Shown: one piece after another, positions 32,417 through 42,053 of the stretch | Layout of the letters: each line of letters starts with the position of its first letter | Position numbering within the stretch: the stretch's first letter is position 1 | Assembly: GCF_047739745.1 (NCBI RefSeq) | Contig: NZ_JBLLVA010000009.1 | Coordinates: 1 to 64,000 of the forward strand | From: Pseudaminobacter sp047739745 | GTDB lineage: Bacteria > Pseudomonadota > Alphaproteobacteria > Rhizobiales > Rhizobiaceae | Length of the DNA: 64,000 nt | Direction of reading: 5' to 3' | Translations under genes and position numbers: made by a program | Notes under the pieces: model-generated | What the model was told of the DNA's origin: nothing | Seen by the model: the letters and a program-made list of their open reading frames with translations, nothing else | Database searches by the model: none

Positions 32417-32863
32417 ATGATCGTTGATCACGAGCGGGAAGGCGAACGAACCGTCACTTACATTTGGATAGATGAGGTATTGCCGGCCGACTTCGAACGT
32501 CGGCTGCTGAACGAGCTCCTCGCCCTGTCGGAGCCTGTCGGATTGGGAGCGATCGAGGCCCTTGCACGCAAGGGTGACGCCTTCAGCGCTATTCTCGATG
32601 AGGGCCTGCACCAGGCCTCGCACGACCACAGGGGACGGCGCCGCCACGATGATGCATTTCACTTTGACTACGTCTGCGGCTATCGCATCAAGGTCGACTA
32701 CCTGCCCTTCGGCATTTCAATCTACGAAGACAGTCCGGAATTGCATCTGCGATACCCCGGCATGCCCGTCGTCGTGTCATCCGTGTTCGATCGCGAATAT
32801 GGCGAAGGCGCTCTGGAAGGTGCGGTGAGATTGGCGCTTTCGGAGGAACAAGAGCCTCGGTGA
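32417..32863 (+). CDS. Small conserved protein upstream of HelD-like helicase
   Basis: A 148-residue acidic protein without a known domain. Notable segments are YIWIDEVLPADFERRLLNELLAL and HFDYVCGYRIKVDYLPFGISIYED. ATG 32417 was chosen because earlier codons lie across the tRNA-like segment; GGGAG is about 12 bases upstream. It ends 70 bases before the helicase ATG on the same strand, so the two may be a functional pair. Confidence 0.55.
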   Translation: MIVDHEREGERTVTYIWIDEVLPADFERRLLNELLALSEPVGLGAIEALARKGDAFSAILDEGLHQASHDHRGRRRHDDAFHFDYVCGYRIKVDYLPFGISIYEDSPELHLRYPGMPVVVSSVFDREYGEGALEGAVRLALSEEQEPR

Positions 32864-32933
32864 CGAACAGAAGCTGCGCTTGCGAGATGCTGCGAGCGTG
32901 ACGACCGCGCCGTTGTTGTGGCACCTAGTCCGG

Positions 32934-35669
32934 ATGTCTGGACGCACCCGAACATATCGGCCTGGTTTCTTCGCGCGGTTTCTGCCGTCCGGACGCTGGA
33001 AGCTGACGCTCAATCCTTCGATGCCGGAGGTGATGCGGCTGGTCTCGTCCGGCAGCATCGATCTGCCATGCATCGATGTAACCGCCATCTCGGTCAGCAA
33101 GGCCCTGCTGTGGCATTGCGTCGAGGTTCGATCCAGCCATCGTGTCGATAGTCTTGCCTGCCTGGGAGAACAGGCCGCTGTGCAGCTCGCGGCCGATCTC
33201 TATGGTTTCGTCAACGCTCACCTGTTCGACCTCGTTGCGTGCGAGAGCGGCCGATTGAGCGAGGTGGACGCCCGGCTGCGGACGATCACGGAGAACCAGC
33301 GGCAATACCTGGCCCACGCCGATCTCGCGCGGGTGATCGCGGCCGTGCCGGGCAAGGCAGCAGCTGCTTTGTCCCATCCGCTCTTCGATCCGGAAATGAT
33401 GCCATCGGGTCTAAAGGCCGCATTGCCGGCGTCTCTCGCCTTCCTCACGGACGCGAGCGTTCGCCACCGGTACAATGATGAGTTCGTTTTCGCGGAACTC
33501 GGCAGATACCGATCGTTCTTTGACGACCTCGACGGACTATCCTTGTCCGACGAGCAACGGGAAGCCTGCATCCGCCTGGAGGACAACAATTTGCTGGTTG
33601 CTTCGGCGGGCTCCGGAAAGTCCGCCACCATGGTCGGCAAGGTCGCGTACGTGCTCGACAAGCAGCTCCATCGTGCCGAAGAAATCCTGGTACTCGCCTT
33701 CAACAGGAGCGCCGCCGAGGAACTCAAGGGACGGATTGCCCGTCAACTCGGTGTCGAAGCGCCGGACCTGAAATGCCGGGTGACCACCTTTCACGCGCTG
33801 GGGCGCGGGATCATTGAAGAGACGGAAGGCCGACCGCCCCAACTCGCCGACTGGGTCGAGCACCCCGCCGGTGAGGCGAAGGTGATCGAGAAGATCATCG
33901 AAGACCTGTTGGGCTCGGATCCGGAATTCGCCAGGCTCTGGATCGACCTTCTGGTTCTGCATCCCAAGGCCGATATCCCCGCCGAGGTCTTCGATACGAA
34001 GGCTGATCACGAACGCTACCTGTCGGTGCGTCGGCGAAATGGCAATGCGACTATCGGCACGATGGCCGGCGTCTACGTGAAGTCGCTTCAGGAGCAGACG
34101 ATCGTCAACTGGCTGTGGTTGCATTCTGTGGAATTCGAGTACGAGAGGCAGATCGCGCTCGAAGACGAAAACGGCGCGATCAGGCACCTGCATCCGGACT
34201 TTTATTACCCCGCCAGCCAAACGATTCACGAGCATCTGGCCATCAACGCCGACGGCTCGTCGCCCTTCGCCGACTACGTGGCCCATGCCCAAAGCAAGCG
34301 GGCTTCCTATCGCCAGGCGGAGCTGGATGTGTTCGAGACCACGTCGGCACAGGCGAGCAGTGGATCTCTGGTCGCCGAGCTCGAAGCGGAGCTTGCCAAG
34401 CGCAACATTCCATTCCGCCGGAAGAGCTATTCAGCCATCGTTCAGGCCCTCGAGCCAGTGGTGATCAAGCACTATCACAAGCTGATCGCGGTGTGCATCA
34501 AGCACATCCGCGCCAGCCATCTGACCCTCGAGATGCTCATCGAGCGGGCTGGATCGCTGCACGATCGAACCCGCGCCAAGGACTTTGCGCGGGCGGTCTG
34601 GACCATCACGCAGGCCTATTCCCGGAAACTGGAGGAAGCCAACCGCATCGACTTCGATTCCATGATTGCCAATGCGACGCGCCTCGTCGAGACCGGCCGG
34701 TATCAAAGCCCATACGCCCTGATCCTTGCCGATGAGTTCCAGGATATCTCCGAGCCCAGCGCAAACCTCATCAAGGCGCTGAAGCACCAGAGGCCGTTCA
34801 CCAAGATCTTCGCCGTCGGCGACGACTGGCAGTCCATCTACCGCTTTGCCGGTTCGGACATCACGATATTCACCCAGTTCGAGGCGAACTTCGGCGCAAG
34901 CTGGCATGGTCGGCTCGAGCAGACCTATCGCTGCAACCAACTCATCGCCGAGACTGCAGCGAGCTTCGTGCAGCGCAATCCCGCGCAGCTGAAGAAGTCG
35001 GTGCAGTCGACACGCCCGGCGATCGCCCGGTCGATCCGTGTCATTCCGATCGAGAGCGACGGGGGTAAACCCGATTTCGGCGGCGCCTGCTGGCGACTGC
35101 TGAAGCGCCTCGACATTTTCCTCGGCGGTATCTCGGGCCAATGGCGGAGCGATGGGCGCCAGAAGCTCAAGGTGATGGTGCTCTGGCGCTACAATCAGCT
35201 TGACCCGTTCAAGCAAGCAAAGCCCGCGTTCGAGAACATCGAGGTATCCGGACTTTCGTTCCATCGTGCCAAGGGGCTCGAGGGCGATTACACCATCCTG
35301 CTCGATGTCAGCGAAGGCGACTATGGGGTTCCGAGCCGGATCGAGGATGACGAACTGCTCAACCTGGTCATGCCGCGACCTGAGACATTTGAGTACGCTG
35401 AGGAACGGCGCCTGTTCTATGTCGCTCTGACCCGCGCAAGCCGCGGCGTCTTCCTTCTCACCAACAGCCGCGAACCATCTCGGTATATCCGCGAGCTCTC
35501 AGAGATCGCCGGCGACAACCTCCGCTTCGAGACGATCGACGGCGACCTTCTGCGGCGGTGTCCTGCGTGTCGTGCCGATCATTTGGTTGAACGAACCGGG
35601 CCCGCCAATCGCCGCTTTCTCTGCTGCAGTCAGTTTCCCACTTGCGATCACACAGAGCCGGTGAAATGA
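32934..35669 (+). CDS. UvrD/HelD-like SF1 helicase with C-terminal zinc finger
   Basis: A 911-residue SF1A helicase resembling DNA helicase IV. The first 200 residues form an N-terminal domain (GRWKLTLNPSMPEVMRL, IAAVPG). Walker A ASAGSGKSATM is near residue 225, motif II ADEFQDIS near 600, VGDDWQSIYRFAGSD near 628, motif V-VI SFHRAKGLEGDYTILLD near 775 and EERRLFYVALTRASRGVFLLT near 825. It ends with a topoisomerase-type zinc finger (CPAC ... CCSQFPTC). A GTG at 32898 or TTG at 32880 are alternative starts. It likely repairs or unwinds DNA; its place in the island suggests defence. Confidence 0.82.
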   Translation: MSGRTRTYRPGFFARFLPSGRWKLTLNPSMPEVMRLVSSGSIDLPCIDVTAISVSKALLWHCVEVRSSHRVDSLACLGEQAAVQLAADLYGFVNAHLFDLVACESGRLSEVDARLRTITENQRQYLAHADLARVIAAVPGKAAAALSHPLFDPEMMPSGLKAALPASLAFLTDASVRHRYNDEFVFAELGRYRSFFDDLDGLSLSDEQREACIRLEDNNLLVASAGSGKSATMVGKVAYVLDKQLHRAEEILVLAFNRSAAEELKGRIARQLGVEAPDLKCRVTTFHALGRGIIEETEGRPPQLADWVEHPAGEAKVIEKIIEDLLGSDPEFARLWIDLLVLHPKADIPAEVFDTKADHERYLSVRRRNGNATIGTMAGVYVKSLQEQTIVNWLWLHSVEFEYERQIALEDENGAIRHLHPDFYYPASQTIHEHLAINADGSSPFADYVAHAQSKRASYRQAELDVFETTSAQASSGSLVAELEAELAKRNIPFRRKSYSAIVQALEPVVIKHYHKLIAVCIKHIRASHLTLEMLIERAGSLHDRTRAKDFARAVWTITQAYSRKLEEANRIDFDSMIANATRLVETGRYQSPYALILADEFQDISEPSANLIKALKHQRPFTKIFAVGDDWQSIYRFAGSDITIFTQFEANFGASWHGRLEQTYRCNQLIAETAASFVQRNPAQLKKSVQSTRPAIARSIRVIPIESDGGKPDFGGACWRLLKRLDIFLGGISGQWRSDGRQKLKVMVLWRYNQLDPFKQAKPAFENIEVSGLSFHRAKGLEGDYTILLDVSEGDYGVPSRIEDDELLNLVMPRPETFEYAEERRLFYVALTRASRGVFLLTNSREPSRYIRELSEIAGDNLRFETIDGDLLRRCPACRADHLVERTGPANRRFLCCSQFPTCDHTEPVK

Positions 35670-35675
35670 GCGGCG

Positions 35676-37415
35676 TCAGCTGCATTCGGCTTCGAATCTA
35701 TCGAGCAACGACGTTGCCAGGTTCGGGCCCTCCAGATAGAGGCCGATTTCATCCAGTGGGTTGTCCTCGAGACCTGACTGCGAGCCCCAATTCAAACTGC
35801 TGACGACGACGTGGTCACTGTCCCAGGCCAGAAACTTCGCGTGCAGCTGCGGTTCGGGCACGCCGGTTAGGTCGACTATGCCATGGAGTCGTTCTCGGTG
35901 CTTCGTTACGTGGCCCCGCTTCACCGGGCCAGTACGACGCGAATAGTAGATGCGGACGTCGCTGAGCCGCCGGCCAGCGACCTCGGCGGGATCGAAGAGC
36001 GCCGGCACCATGTTCGCACCGACCTTGTTCGTACAGCAGACGAAGCGTTGTTGGGCATCGTGGGCGGCGACGCGCAGCAGACGTTGGTGGTCGGCGGCAT
36101 GCAGGATCGTCAACGTAGCGGCGGGCGCCTGTGCGCCTTCGGGGGTCGAGAGCATGTTTCGCTGACGCCGCAGTTCGGACGCCATGAACTGTAGCGCTTC
36201 CACCGATCGGCTGGCACTGGAAAGTTTGGAGACTATCTCGCGGAGCAGATCCAGCCCCTCCGCCACCGCCTGGGATTCCCTGAGTTCCGCCGAGACTTCG
36301 ACGGCCGAGAACGGGGAGTGGAGCCAATTGCACGAGCCCATCAGCACAACTGCTCCATCGTGACCGTCGTCGGCCACGAGGAACTTCGCATGGCTGTCAA
36401 CAGGATCCCTCTGCACCAGGAGATAGCCCCTTGTTTGCCTCGTGGCGGACAAGCGGAGAAAGAGTTCCTGCATGGCCGTGGCGTGCTTGGCGCGATCGAG
36501 CGAAGTGCCGAAGAAGAGGTGACATCTGACTCCCCGCCTGCACGCATCCTCTAGTGATCGCACGATGCGTTCGCGGCGATCCCTGCCCTTTTCATCGGAC
36601 TGCGAGGCCACGAAAGTGGATAGGACGAATATGTTGGACGTGGCGGCGCCGACAATCTGCTCGAAGCGCTTCAAGTGCTGCTCGGCACCAACGACAAGCT
36701 GGTCGACGTCAAATCGGGTCTCGATGGTTGCGGGGCGCTCTGGCGGCGGGGTCGTGGTTTTCGGTAGAACGCCGGTCTTGATCGTCGTCTTGAGGGCTTC
36801 GACGAGCTGGTCGCTCGCCCCTTGCGGAAATACGCCGGCTCCCACCTCGTCGAGATCGAGCACGAGAAATTTCGGCTCCAGGAAGGAGCTGTTTGCCTGT
36901 ACGCCCCGCAGCCATTCGCCTTGCCTGAGCATACCGACCATGAATTCGTTGACACGCTGCATCATCGAGTAGTGAGTCTCCGGCGGCTCACCATCCGGAA
37001 ATCTGATGATTGAGCCCGTGGCGGGAAGTTTGGTGACGGGGATGGTGTCAACGTCCCTGGTCCTGAAAACGGATAGTCCGACCTTCTCGTAGACGACGCT
37101 GATACCGATCTCGCGGTCGGTCGAGCGTTCGGGAAGCGCGCGCCCGGTCCGTATGAAGTCATGACCGACGCTGCTGGCCGCAAGGACAGGTTGCGGTGAC
37201 ATCCGGACCTCGACGAGGCCGAATTGCATGAGCCGGGCGACGGTCGAACTTACTACCTGTCGCGGGATCTTGAGCGTCTGGGAGATATCATTGATCGTGC
37301 CCGGGCTTCGATCCAATGACAGCAGGATCATTTCCTCGACGGGGCTCCACCCCCAGGTCCGTTGGACGATGCCGGGTGCCCTATAGTGCCACGCCGGGAT
37401 GTAGATGTTGTTCAC
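35676..37415 (-). CDS. PLD-family nuclease, Mokosh MkoB-like
   Basis: A 579-residue protein. A winged helix lies at residues 20-75 (WSPVEEMILLSLDRSPGTINDISQTLKIPRQVVSSTVARLMQFGLVEV). Two phospholipase D motifs follow: SHAKFLVADD with GSCNW near residue 340, and LHAKFLAWDSDHVVVSSLNWGSQ near 545, both HxKx4D complete. PLD nucleases dimerise these motifs to cut DNA or RNA. It overlaps the upstream helicase gene by four bases (ATGA), so the two are made together. A PLD nuclease paired with a kinase-helicase matches the published two-gene Mokosh type I defence architecture. Confidence 0.75.
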   Translation of the reverse strand: MNNIYIPAWHYRAPGIVQRTWGWSPVEEMILLSLDRSPGTINDISQTLKIPRQVVSSTVARLMQFGLVEVRMSPQPVLAASSVGHDFIRTGRALPERSTDREIGISVVYEKVGLSVFRTRDVDTIPVTKLPATGSIIRFPDGEPPETHYSMMQRVNEFMVGMLRQGEWLRGVQANSSFLEPKFLVLDLDEVGAGVFPQGASDQLVEALKTTIKTGVLPKTTTPPPERPATIETRFDVDQLVVGAEQHLKRFEQIVGAATSNIFVLSTFVASQSDEKGRDRRERIVRSLEDACRRGVRCHLFFGTSLDRAKHATAMQELFLRLSATRQTRGYLLVQRDPVDSHAKFLVADDGHDGAVVLMGSCNWLHSPFSAVEVSAELRESQAVAEGLDLLREIVSKLSSASRSVEALQFMASELRRQRNMLSTPEGAQAPAATLTILHAADHQRLLRVAAHDAQQRFVCCTNKVGANMVPALFDPAEVAGRRLSDVRIYYSRRTGPVKRGHVTKHRERLHGIVDLTGVPEPQLHAKFLAWDSDHVVVSSLNWGSQSGLEDNPLDEIGLYLEGPNLATSLLDRFEAECS

Positions 37416-40400
37416 CGGGATAGCCTCCCCTGCTCATCGACAGGGATGACGGTGGCGCCCCTGCCGCCAACCGGAAAGTCGGTCTCGGACAAGCGAGCGA
37501 TTTCGTCGAGCATGATCCGCAGAAAGCTGAGTTCATCATTGACCCCGTCAGGGTCGATCCCCTCCACGGCATTGCGGATAAACTGCCGGCTGGTCGCGAG
37601 GACCAGCTTCTGCTTGGCGCGACTCAGCAACACATTTAGGCGTTGAGGGTTCTTGATGAAGCCAAGGGCTCTCGAGCCCACAAGGACGTTGTTGCGCACA
37701 AGGCTGGCGACGACGACATCGGCCTCGCCGCCCTGGAAACTGTCGCTGGTGTAGACGAACTTTCCGTCGCCTCGTGGGCTGGCGAAGCCGAACAGGGTAC
37801 CTGCGGACACGTCGATCTCAGGCTTGAGCAGTCGTTCAAGGTGATTGACCTGGGCCGAATACGGAGACAGCACCACGAGCGTCGGCACGGGCGCCCCCTC
37901 ACGTCTGACGGGCCGCAGCTTCGCCATGGCGGCCAGCAGCGCTGTCGCCTCCACCTCGTTGCGAATTGAGCGCTTCACCGTTTGCTCGAACGCCCGTCTC
38001 TTGACTACGCTCAGCGACGGCACGTCCAGAATAACGACCGGAGAAGCGGGAAACCCGTCGGCGCACTCTACGGTCTGTTTGCGAGCCTGCACCCGGTCCG
38101 AAGATACCAGTTGCCGCTTGTAGAACGTGTTGGAAACCAGCTCGCAAATGGCCGGGTGCATGCGGCTCTGCTCGCGCAGCGTGTTGGCGATCGTGCTGGG
38201 GCGCCCGGTGTCCCCAGCCCTAATCTCTTCCCGCGCGGCAATTGACTTGAACGGCTCTTCGAGACGAGACGCGATGGCGAGAACGTCGCTGAGCAATAAG
38301 GGATCTGCCTTCAGTGCGTCGAGGGCAACCTCCACTTCGCTTGGCAGGTCGGAGATCGCGGCGAGTTTCTCCTTGGCATCACGTAGCAGTTCGCTAGCCC
38401 GGCTGGCATCGTAGAACTTTTGGCGGTCGGCCGCATCGAAGGGAGACAGCTGATTGTGATCGCCGATCATCACCCTGCGGTTTCCCAGAAGAAGAGCACC
38501 GATTAGTTCGGCGCCATTGGCCCGCGCGGCCTCCTCGACAAACACCCAGTCGAACTGCTCGCCGTCGGCTATCATCTCCTCAAGAATATGCGACGATGTG
38601 GTTGCAAGCGTCACATCGGACGAGCGCAGCATCAGACTATCGGTGTCACGCAGGGCGCGGTCGGCGATCGACTGCTCGGAGGTATCTACAGGTTTGAGTG
38701 CCTGGATGATCTGATTGAGCTGGTTCGTCATGATCGCGGCGCTGGCCGGGTCCGGCTTCGAAACCGAGCGCAACAGAGAATGCGAACTCCGCCTCAGCGT
38801 GCTTTCTTTCTCGCTGGAGCGCGATCGTTCGACGCGAACGACGATGGTGGAGGTCGCGGGGAGGAACTTGCGAAGCTCGTCCTCCATATGGACGAGTGTC
38901 TCATGATTTTGAGACGACACGAGGATACGAGCATCGGGGGTTTCGTGCAGGATGCTCTTCACGAGGTGCGAGATCAAGAATGTCTTGCCGACGCCGGGCG
39001 GCCCGACAACGACATTGATGGATCTGCCGGCGATGATCGACTCCCACGCCTCGATCTTGGACCGCTCCATGTCCGCGTCGCCTGGCGGTGAACCCGGTGC
39101 GGCGATGTCGCGCAACACCTCATCCATCGCAACCTGCGCCGGATCATCCAAAGCCCTCAGAAGTTCGATATTGGACCTGGCGGCCACAATATTCTGGAGT
39201 CGCCGCCGGATGGCCCGTTCGGTGCCGGTGTCCCTGCGAGGGCGGAGAAAAAGCCGTTGCCCCGTTTGAATGGACAGGTTGGTCCCGAAAGCGAACGCGG
39301 TTTTCCCCTTGATCAGACCGCTGCCTTCGTAGCTGAGTTCAGGCACGCGCTCGCGGCCCATCGCGAGTCGCGCCGATTGTGAAAGCGTCCAGTTGGGTTT
39401 GCCGTCGTCATACTTCAGCTCGCGTCTGAGTGCCTCGGCCGCCAGCCGCAACCCCATCATTTCGCGCTGAGCATCACGCGCTGGGTCATCGCTGGGCGCC
39501 AGCCAGACAACGTTCGCCTCGGCGTTGGCTGGTGCGAGCACATCGACGGGATACAAGCGAAACTGTTCCCTTAGCAGGGTGAAGGCCTCGAGGAGGATGA
39601 GAGCGAACCATATTGGAACGTCGGTCGTCCCGTCGGCGGATCGGACGGGTTCCAGGAGGTCGCGCCAACGCTTGGCGCCGGGCCCGAGGTTTTGGACCCG
39701 CTCTTCGGCGCTCGCTCGATTTCTTGACAAGTGCAGGCGATGAACAATTTCGACCGCGCCATACATCCATTCATTTGCACGACGCTGGTGCGCACCTTCG
39801 ATCATTCCGACGGAGTCGCTCATGATGCGAACATTGTAGATCCCGAGATCGGTCATGAGACGTGCGGTGTCCGGACCGGCCGGAACGATGCGGACGCCGG
39901 CCGACAGCAGATCGTCGGCGACAAACTGCATAATCGCTGCCGCATCGGCCGCGGGTATGGTGCCCGAAGAGAGGGCCGGCAAATCGCTCTGAACCACACC
40001 CCTTGAGGGATAGAGTACCATTTCCCCATCGGAGGTCGAGCCGACCCTGTCGAGTTCGATCACGACGTTTCGCAGCTCGTCGAGAACTACTGCGCCATCG
40101 AAAAGCTGGAACTGCGGTGGAGTGGCCAGCCGTTCCAGCATTCGGCGTTCCACGGACAGAAGCGCCGGAGGGTTGTCGCCTTCGAGGCCGAGGAGTGCGC
40201 CTGCGACCGCGGCCAGGTCGATCCAGTCCTGCCGGAACGAGATCGTGGCAGAGGCGCGAAGCAGGTGCCCGGAATCTTTGAGATCACCATCCGAGATATG
40301 GACGCAGGCTTCGACACCACCGAGGCGATAATCGGCGCTGTCATCTCGGTGTGAAAATATCGAATGCATGCTGACGCCGCCGTGCACGATGCCGGCGTCG

Positions 40401-40843
40401 TGACACAGCGCGAGCGCTTCTGCGACGCGGACCATATTCCGCCAGAAGACCCCACGACTTGCGCTCGTCAGATAGCGCCCCTCCTTTGCCCTCCGGCGGT
40501 GTGATGCTCCGGAAATCGGACTCCCGGGATTGAGCATGACGATGGCGAGTTCGTGCTGATCTTCCGCAGCTTCGAGAACCTCAACCAGAACGTCCCGAGC
40601 GCGGCGGGAGGAGAGCACTCGTCGAATCCGCCTCAGCCCACGGGCGACAATTGCCCGCAGATCATCGTCCAGTGCCGTGCCCGTCTTCTTGAACAAGCGC
40701 AGTAGGTATGCCTCGCCGTCCGCAATGCCGACGGCAGTGCGGAGGTGAGAATCCCACCCGCCTGTCAACCGCGCAAACGAGTCTTCTGCGAATTTGAAAC
40801 GAGACTCTAGCGGCGGATTACTCTTCTTGTTGACTGCAGCCAT
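37412..40843 (-). CDS. Pseudokinase-SF1 helicase, Mokosh MkoA-like
   Basis: A 1143-residue protein. Residues 20-250 look like a Ser/Thr kinase fold (VAEALALCHDAGIVHGGVSMHSIF; QDWIDLAAVAGALL). The catalytic HRD is HGG, the K..N residues are Ser/Ser and DFG is LGG, so it should be catalytically dead. From residue 600 there is a COG1112-type SF1 helicase: Walker A GPPGVGKT near 618, VEEAARANGAEL near 772, IGDHNQLSPF near 797, SPYSAQVNHLERLL, YTSDSFQGGEADVV near 1030, and RLNVLLSRAKQKL. It is the first gene of the pair with the PLD nuclease. The domain combination fits Mokosh type I. Confidence 0.75.
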   Translation of the reverse strand: MAAVNKKSNPPLESRFKFAEDSFARLTGGWDSHLRTAVGIADGEAYLLRLFKKTGTALDDDLRAIVARGLRRIRRVLSSRRARDVLVEVLEAAEDQHELAIVMLNPGSPISGASHRRRAKEGRYLTSASRGVFWRNMVRVAEALALCHDAGIVHGGVSMHSIFSHRDDSADYRLGGVEACVHISDGDLKDSGHLLRASATISFRQDWIDLAAVAGALLGLEGDNPPALLSVERRMLERLATPPQFQLFDGAVVLDELRNVVIELDRVGSTSDGEMVLYPSRGVVQSDLPALSSGTIPAADAAAIMQFVADDLLSAGVRIVPAGPDTARLMTDLGIYNVRIMSDSVGMIEGAHQRRANEWMYGAVEIVHRLHLSRNRASAEERVQNLGPGAKRWRDLLEPVRSADGTTDVPIWFALILLEAFTLLREQFRLYPVDVLAPANAEANVVWLAPSDDPARDAQREMMGLRLAAEALRRELKYDDGKPNWTLSQSARLAMGRERVPELSYEGSGLIKGKTAFAFGTNLSIQTGQRLFLRPRRDTGTERAIRRRLQNIVAARSNIELLRALDDPAQVAMDEVLRDIAAPGSPPGDADMERSKIEAWESIIAGRSINVVVGPPGVGKTFLISHLVKSILHETPDARILVSSQNHETLVHMEDELRKFLPATSTIVVRVERSRSSEKESTLRRSSHSLLRSVSKPDPASAAIMTNQLNQIIQALKPVDTSEQSIADRALRDTDSLMLRSSDVTLATTSSHILEEMIADGEQFDWVFVEEAARANGAELIGALLLGNRRVMIGDHNQLSPFDAADRQKFYDASRASELLRDAKEKLAAISDLPSEVEVALDALKADPLLLSDVLAIASRLEEPFKSIAAREEIRAGDTGRPSTIANTLREQSRMHPAICELVSNTFYKRQLVSSDRVQARKQTVECADGFPASPVVILDVPSLSVVKRRAFEQTVKRSIRNEVEATALLAAMAKLRPVRREGAPVPTLVVLSPYSAQVNHLERLLKPEIDVSAGTLFGFASPRGDGKFVYTSDSFQGGEADVVVASLVRNNVLVGSRALGFIKNPQRLNVLLSRAKQKLVLATSRQFIRNAVEGIDPDGVNDELSFLRIMLDEIARLSETDFPVGGRGATVIPVDEQGRLSR

Positions 40844-40920
40844 ATGGTTTGCGCCCGTGAATACTTCTGCCTAGCAGATTCGAGGCCGCCTTGCCGTTTG
40901 ATGTGGCAACAAACTGGGGG

Positions 40921-41841
40921 CTAAACCAAAATACGGGTGTTGAGCTCCGCGTAGGGCGTCTGGGCCTCGATCCCCCGTCGAGTGGCATAGAGGCGGGCAA
41001 CGCCGTCCGGGAGAGACTCGACCTGGGGCGCGAAGAGGTAGGGCATGATGTCGGTCAGCCGCGGCAGTTCTGAAATGCGATGCCGTTGCAGGTAGCCGAC
41101 TGCCTTTTCGCGCACCGAACCAGAAGCCCATGTGGCGGTTCCAGGACTGGCGAAATGGATTTCCTCGACTATGCCCTTGATCCAAAGCCACGGCGCAATG
41201 CGCTCCGTTCGATCGTTCGAAATGCGCCACATCGGCAGATAGTCGCGTGAGAACACGACTTCCGATCCGTCACTCAACTTCCAGACCCCATAAGGCAGCC
41301 AGATCCGCGAGGGCACGAAGTCTTGGAGTGGGGAGCGCGGCGTGGCCACCTCGAAGTCGGCTCGCTCACCAAATCCCGTGTCGAAGAGCAGGTATGTCGG
41401 ACGGCCGGGATAACGAAGGTAGGCCGGGCTCCTGGAACCATAGGCTTTGTCCCTCACGATGGTTCCGGGCTTGCCACGACCAGGCGGGCCGAAGACACGC
41501 TGCCTCCAGAAGGAGGTACGAAGGACCATGTGCTCGTCGATCGACCATGGGGTCGCTCGCAACAGCCGCGCTCTCGATACCGCATGTTGCACGTCGGCTT
41601 CCGGGAGGGCCAGGGCGTCAGCCAGCTCGAGAATGATGCGCAAGGCATCATCGAGACTGATGTGTTCCGTTGTCGCGGAACTGTTCGGCTTGGTAAAGAT
41701 CGAGAGCTCATACCAGTCCCGGTAGCCGAGCGCCCGGGCGAGTGCCTCATGCACGGTCGCCAAGTTCAGTTCGGCCGCGCCGCGTGTCAGATATTTTGCG
41801 GCCTGTTTCGGCCGAACGAGATCGGAAAAGTGGATTCGCAT
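40921..41841 (-). CDS. Hypothetical protein with N-terminal glyoxalase-superfamily-associated domain
   Basis: A 306-residue protein. The N-terminus (PKQAAKYLTRGAAELNLATVHEALARALGYRDWYELSIF) is like a short domain found at the start of many plasmid proteins, where it has the form KRLR..L...SHSQALELIARQHGYRDW. The rest (ARLLRATPWSIDEHMVLRTSFWRQRVFG, PTYLLFDTGFG) is unknown to me. It stops 78 bases after the Mokosh-like operon's start and lies upstream of it on the same strand, so it may be co-transcribed. Confidence 0.6.
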   Translation of the reverse strand: MRIHFSDLVRPKQAAKYLTRGAAELNLATVHEALARALGYRDWYELSIFTKPNSSATTEHISLDDALRIILELADALALPEADVQHAVSRARLLRATPWSIDEHMVLRTSFWRQRVFGPPGRGKPGTIVRDKAYGSRSPAYLRYPGRPTYLLFDTGFGERADFEVATPRSPLQDFVPSRIWLPYGVWKLSDGSEVVFSRDYLPMWRISNDRTERIAPWLWIKGIVEEIHFASPGTATWASGSVREKAVGYLQRHRISELPRLTDIMPYLFAPQVESLPDGVARLYATRRGIEAQTPYAELNTRILV

Positions 41842-42053
41842 GGAACCGCTCCAGCGGTGCTTGCAGCAGCGTGTCCACTCGGCCCGCGCACCTTGGAGAG
41901 AGGTTCATACGGGGTCATCGTTCATTCCTGCCCGTGGGCTTTGCCAATGTGGACGGCATGGCCGGATCAGCCATTGTCCAGCATAGGCGATTCGAGCCGA
42001 TCGGCAAGCCGGATAGCGAGAGCTATCGTATAGACCAAGCTCATCGGATGACC

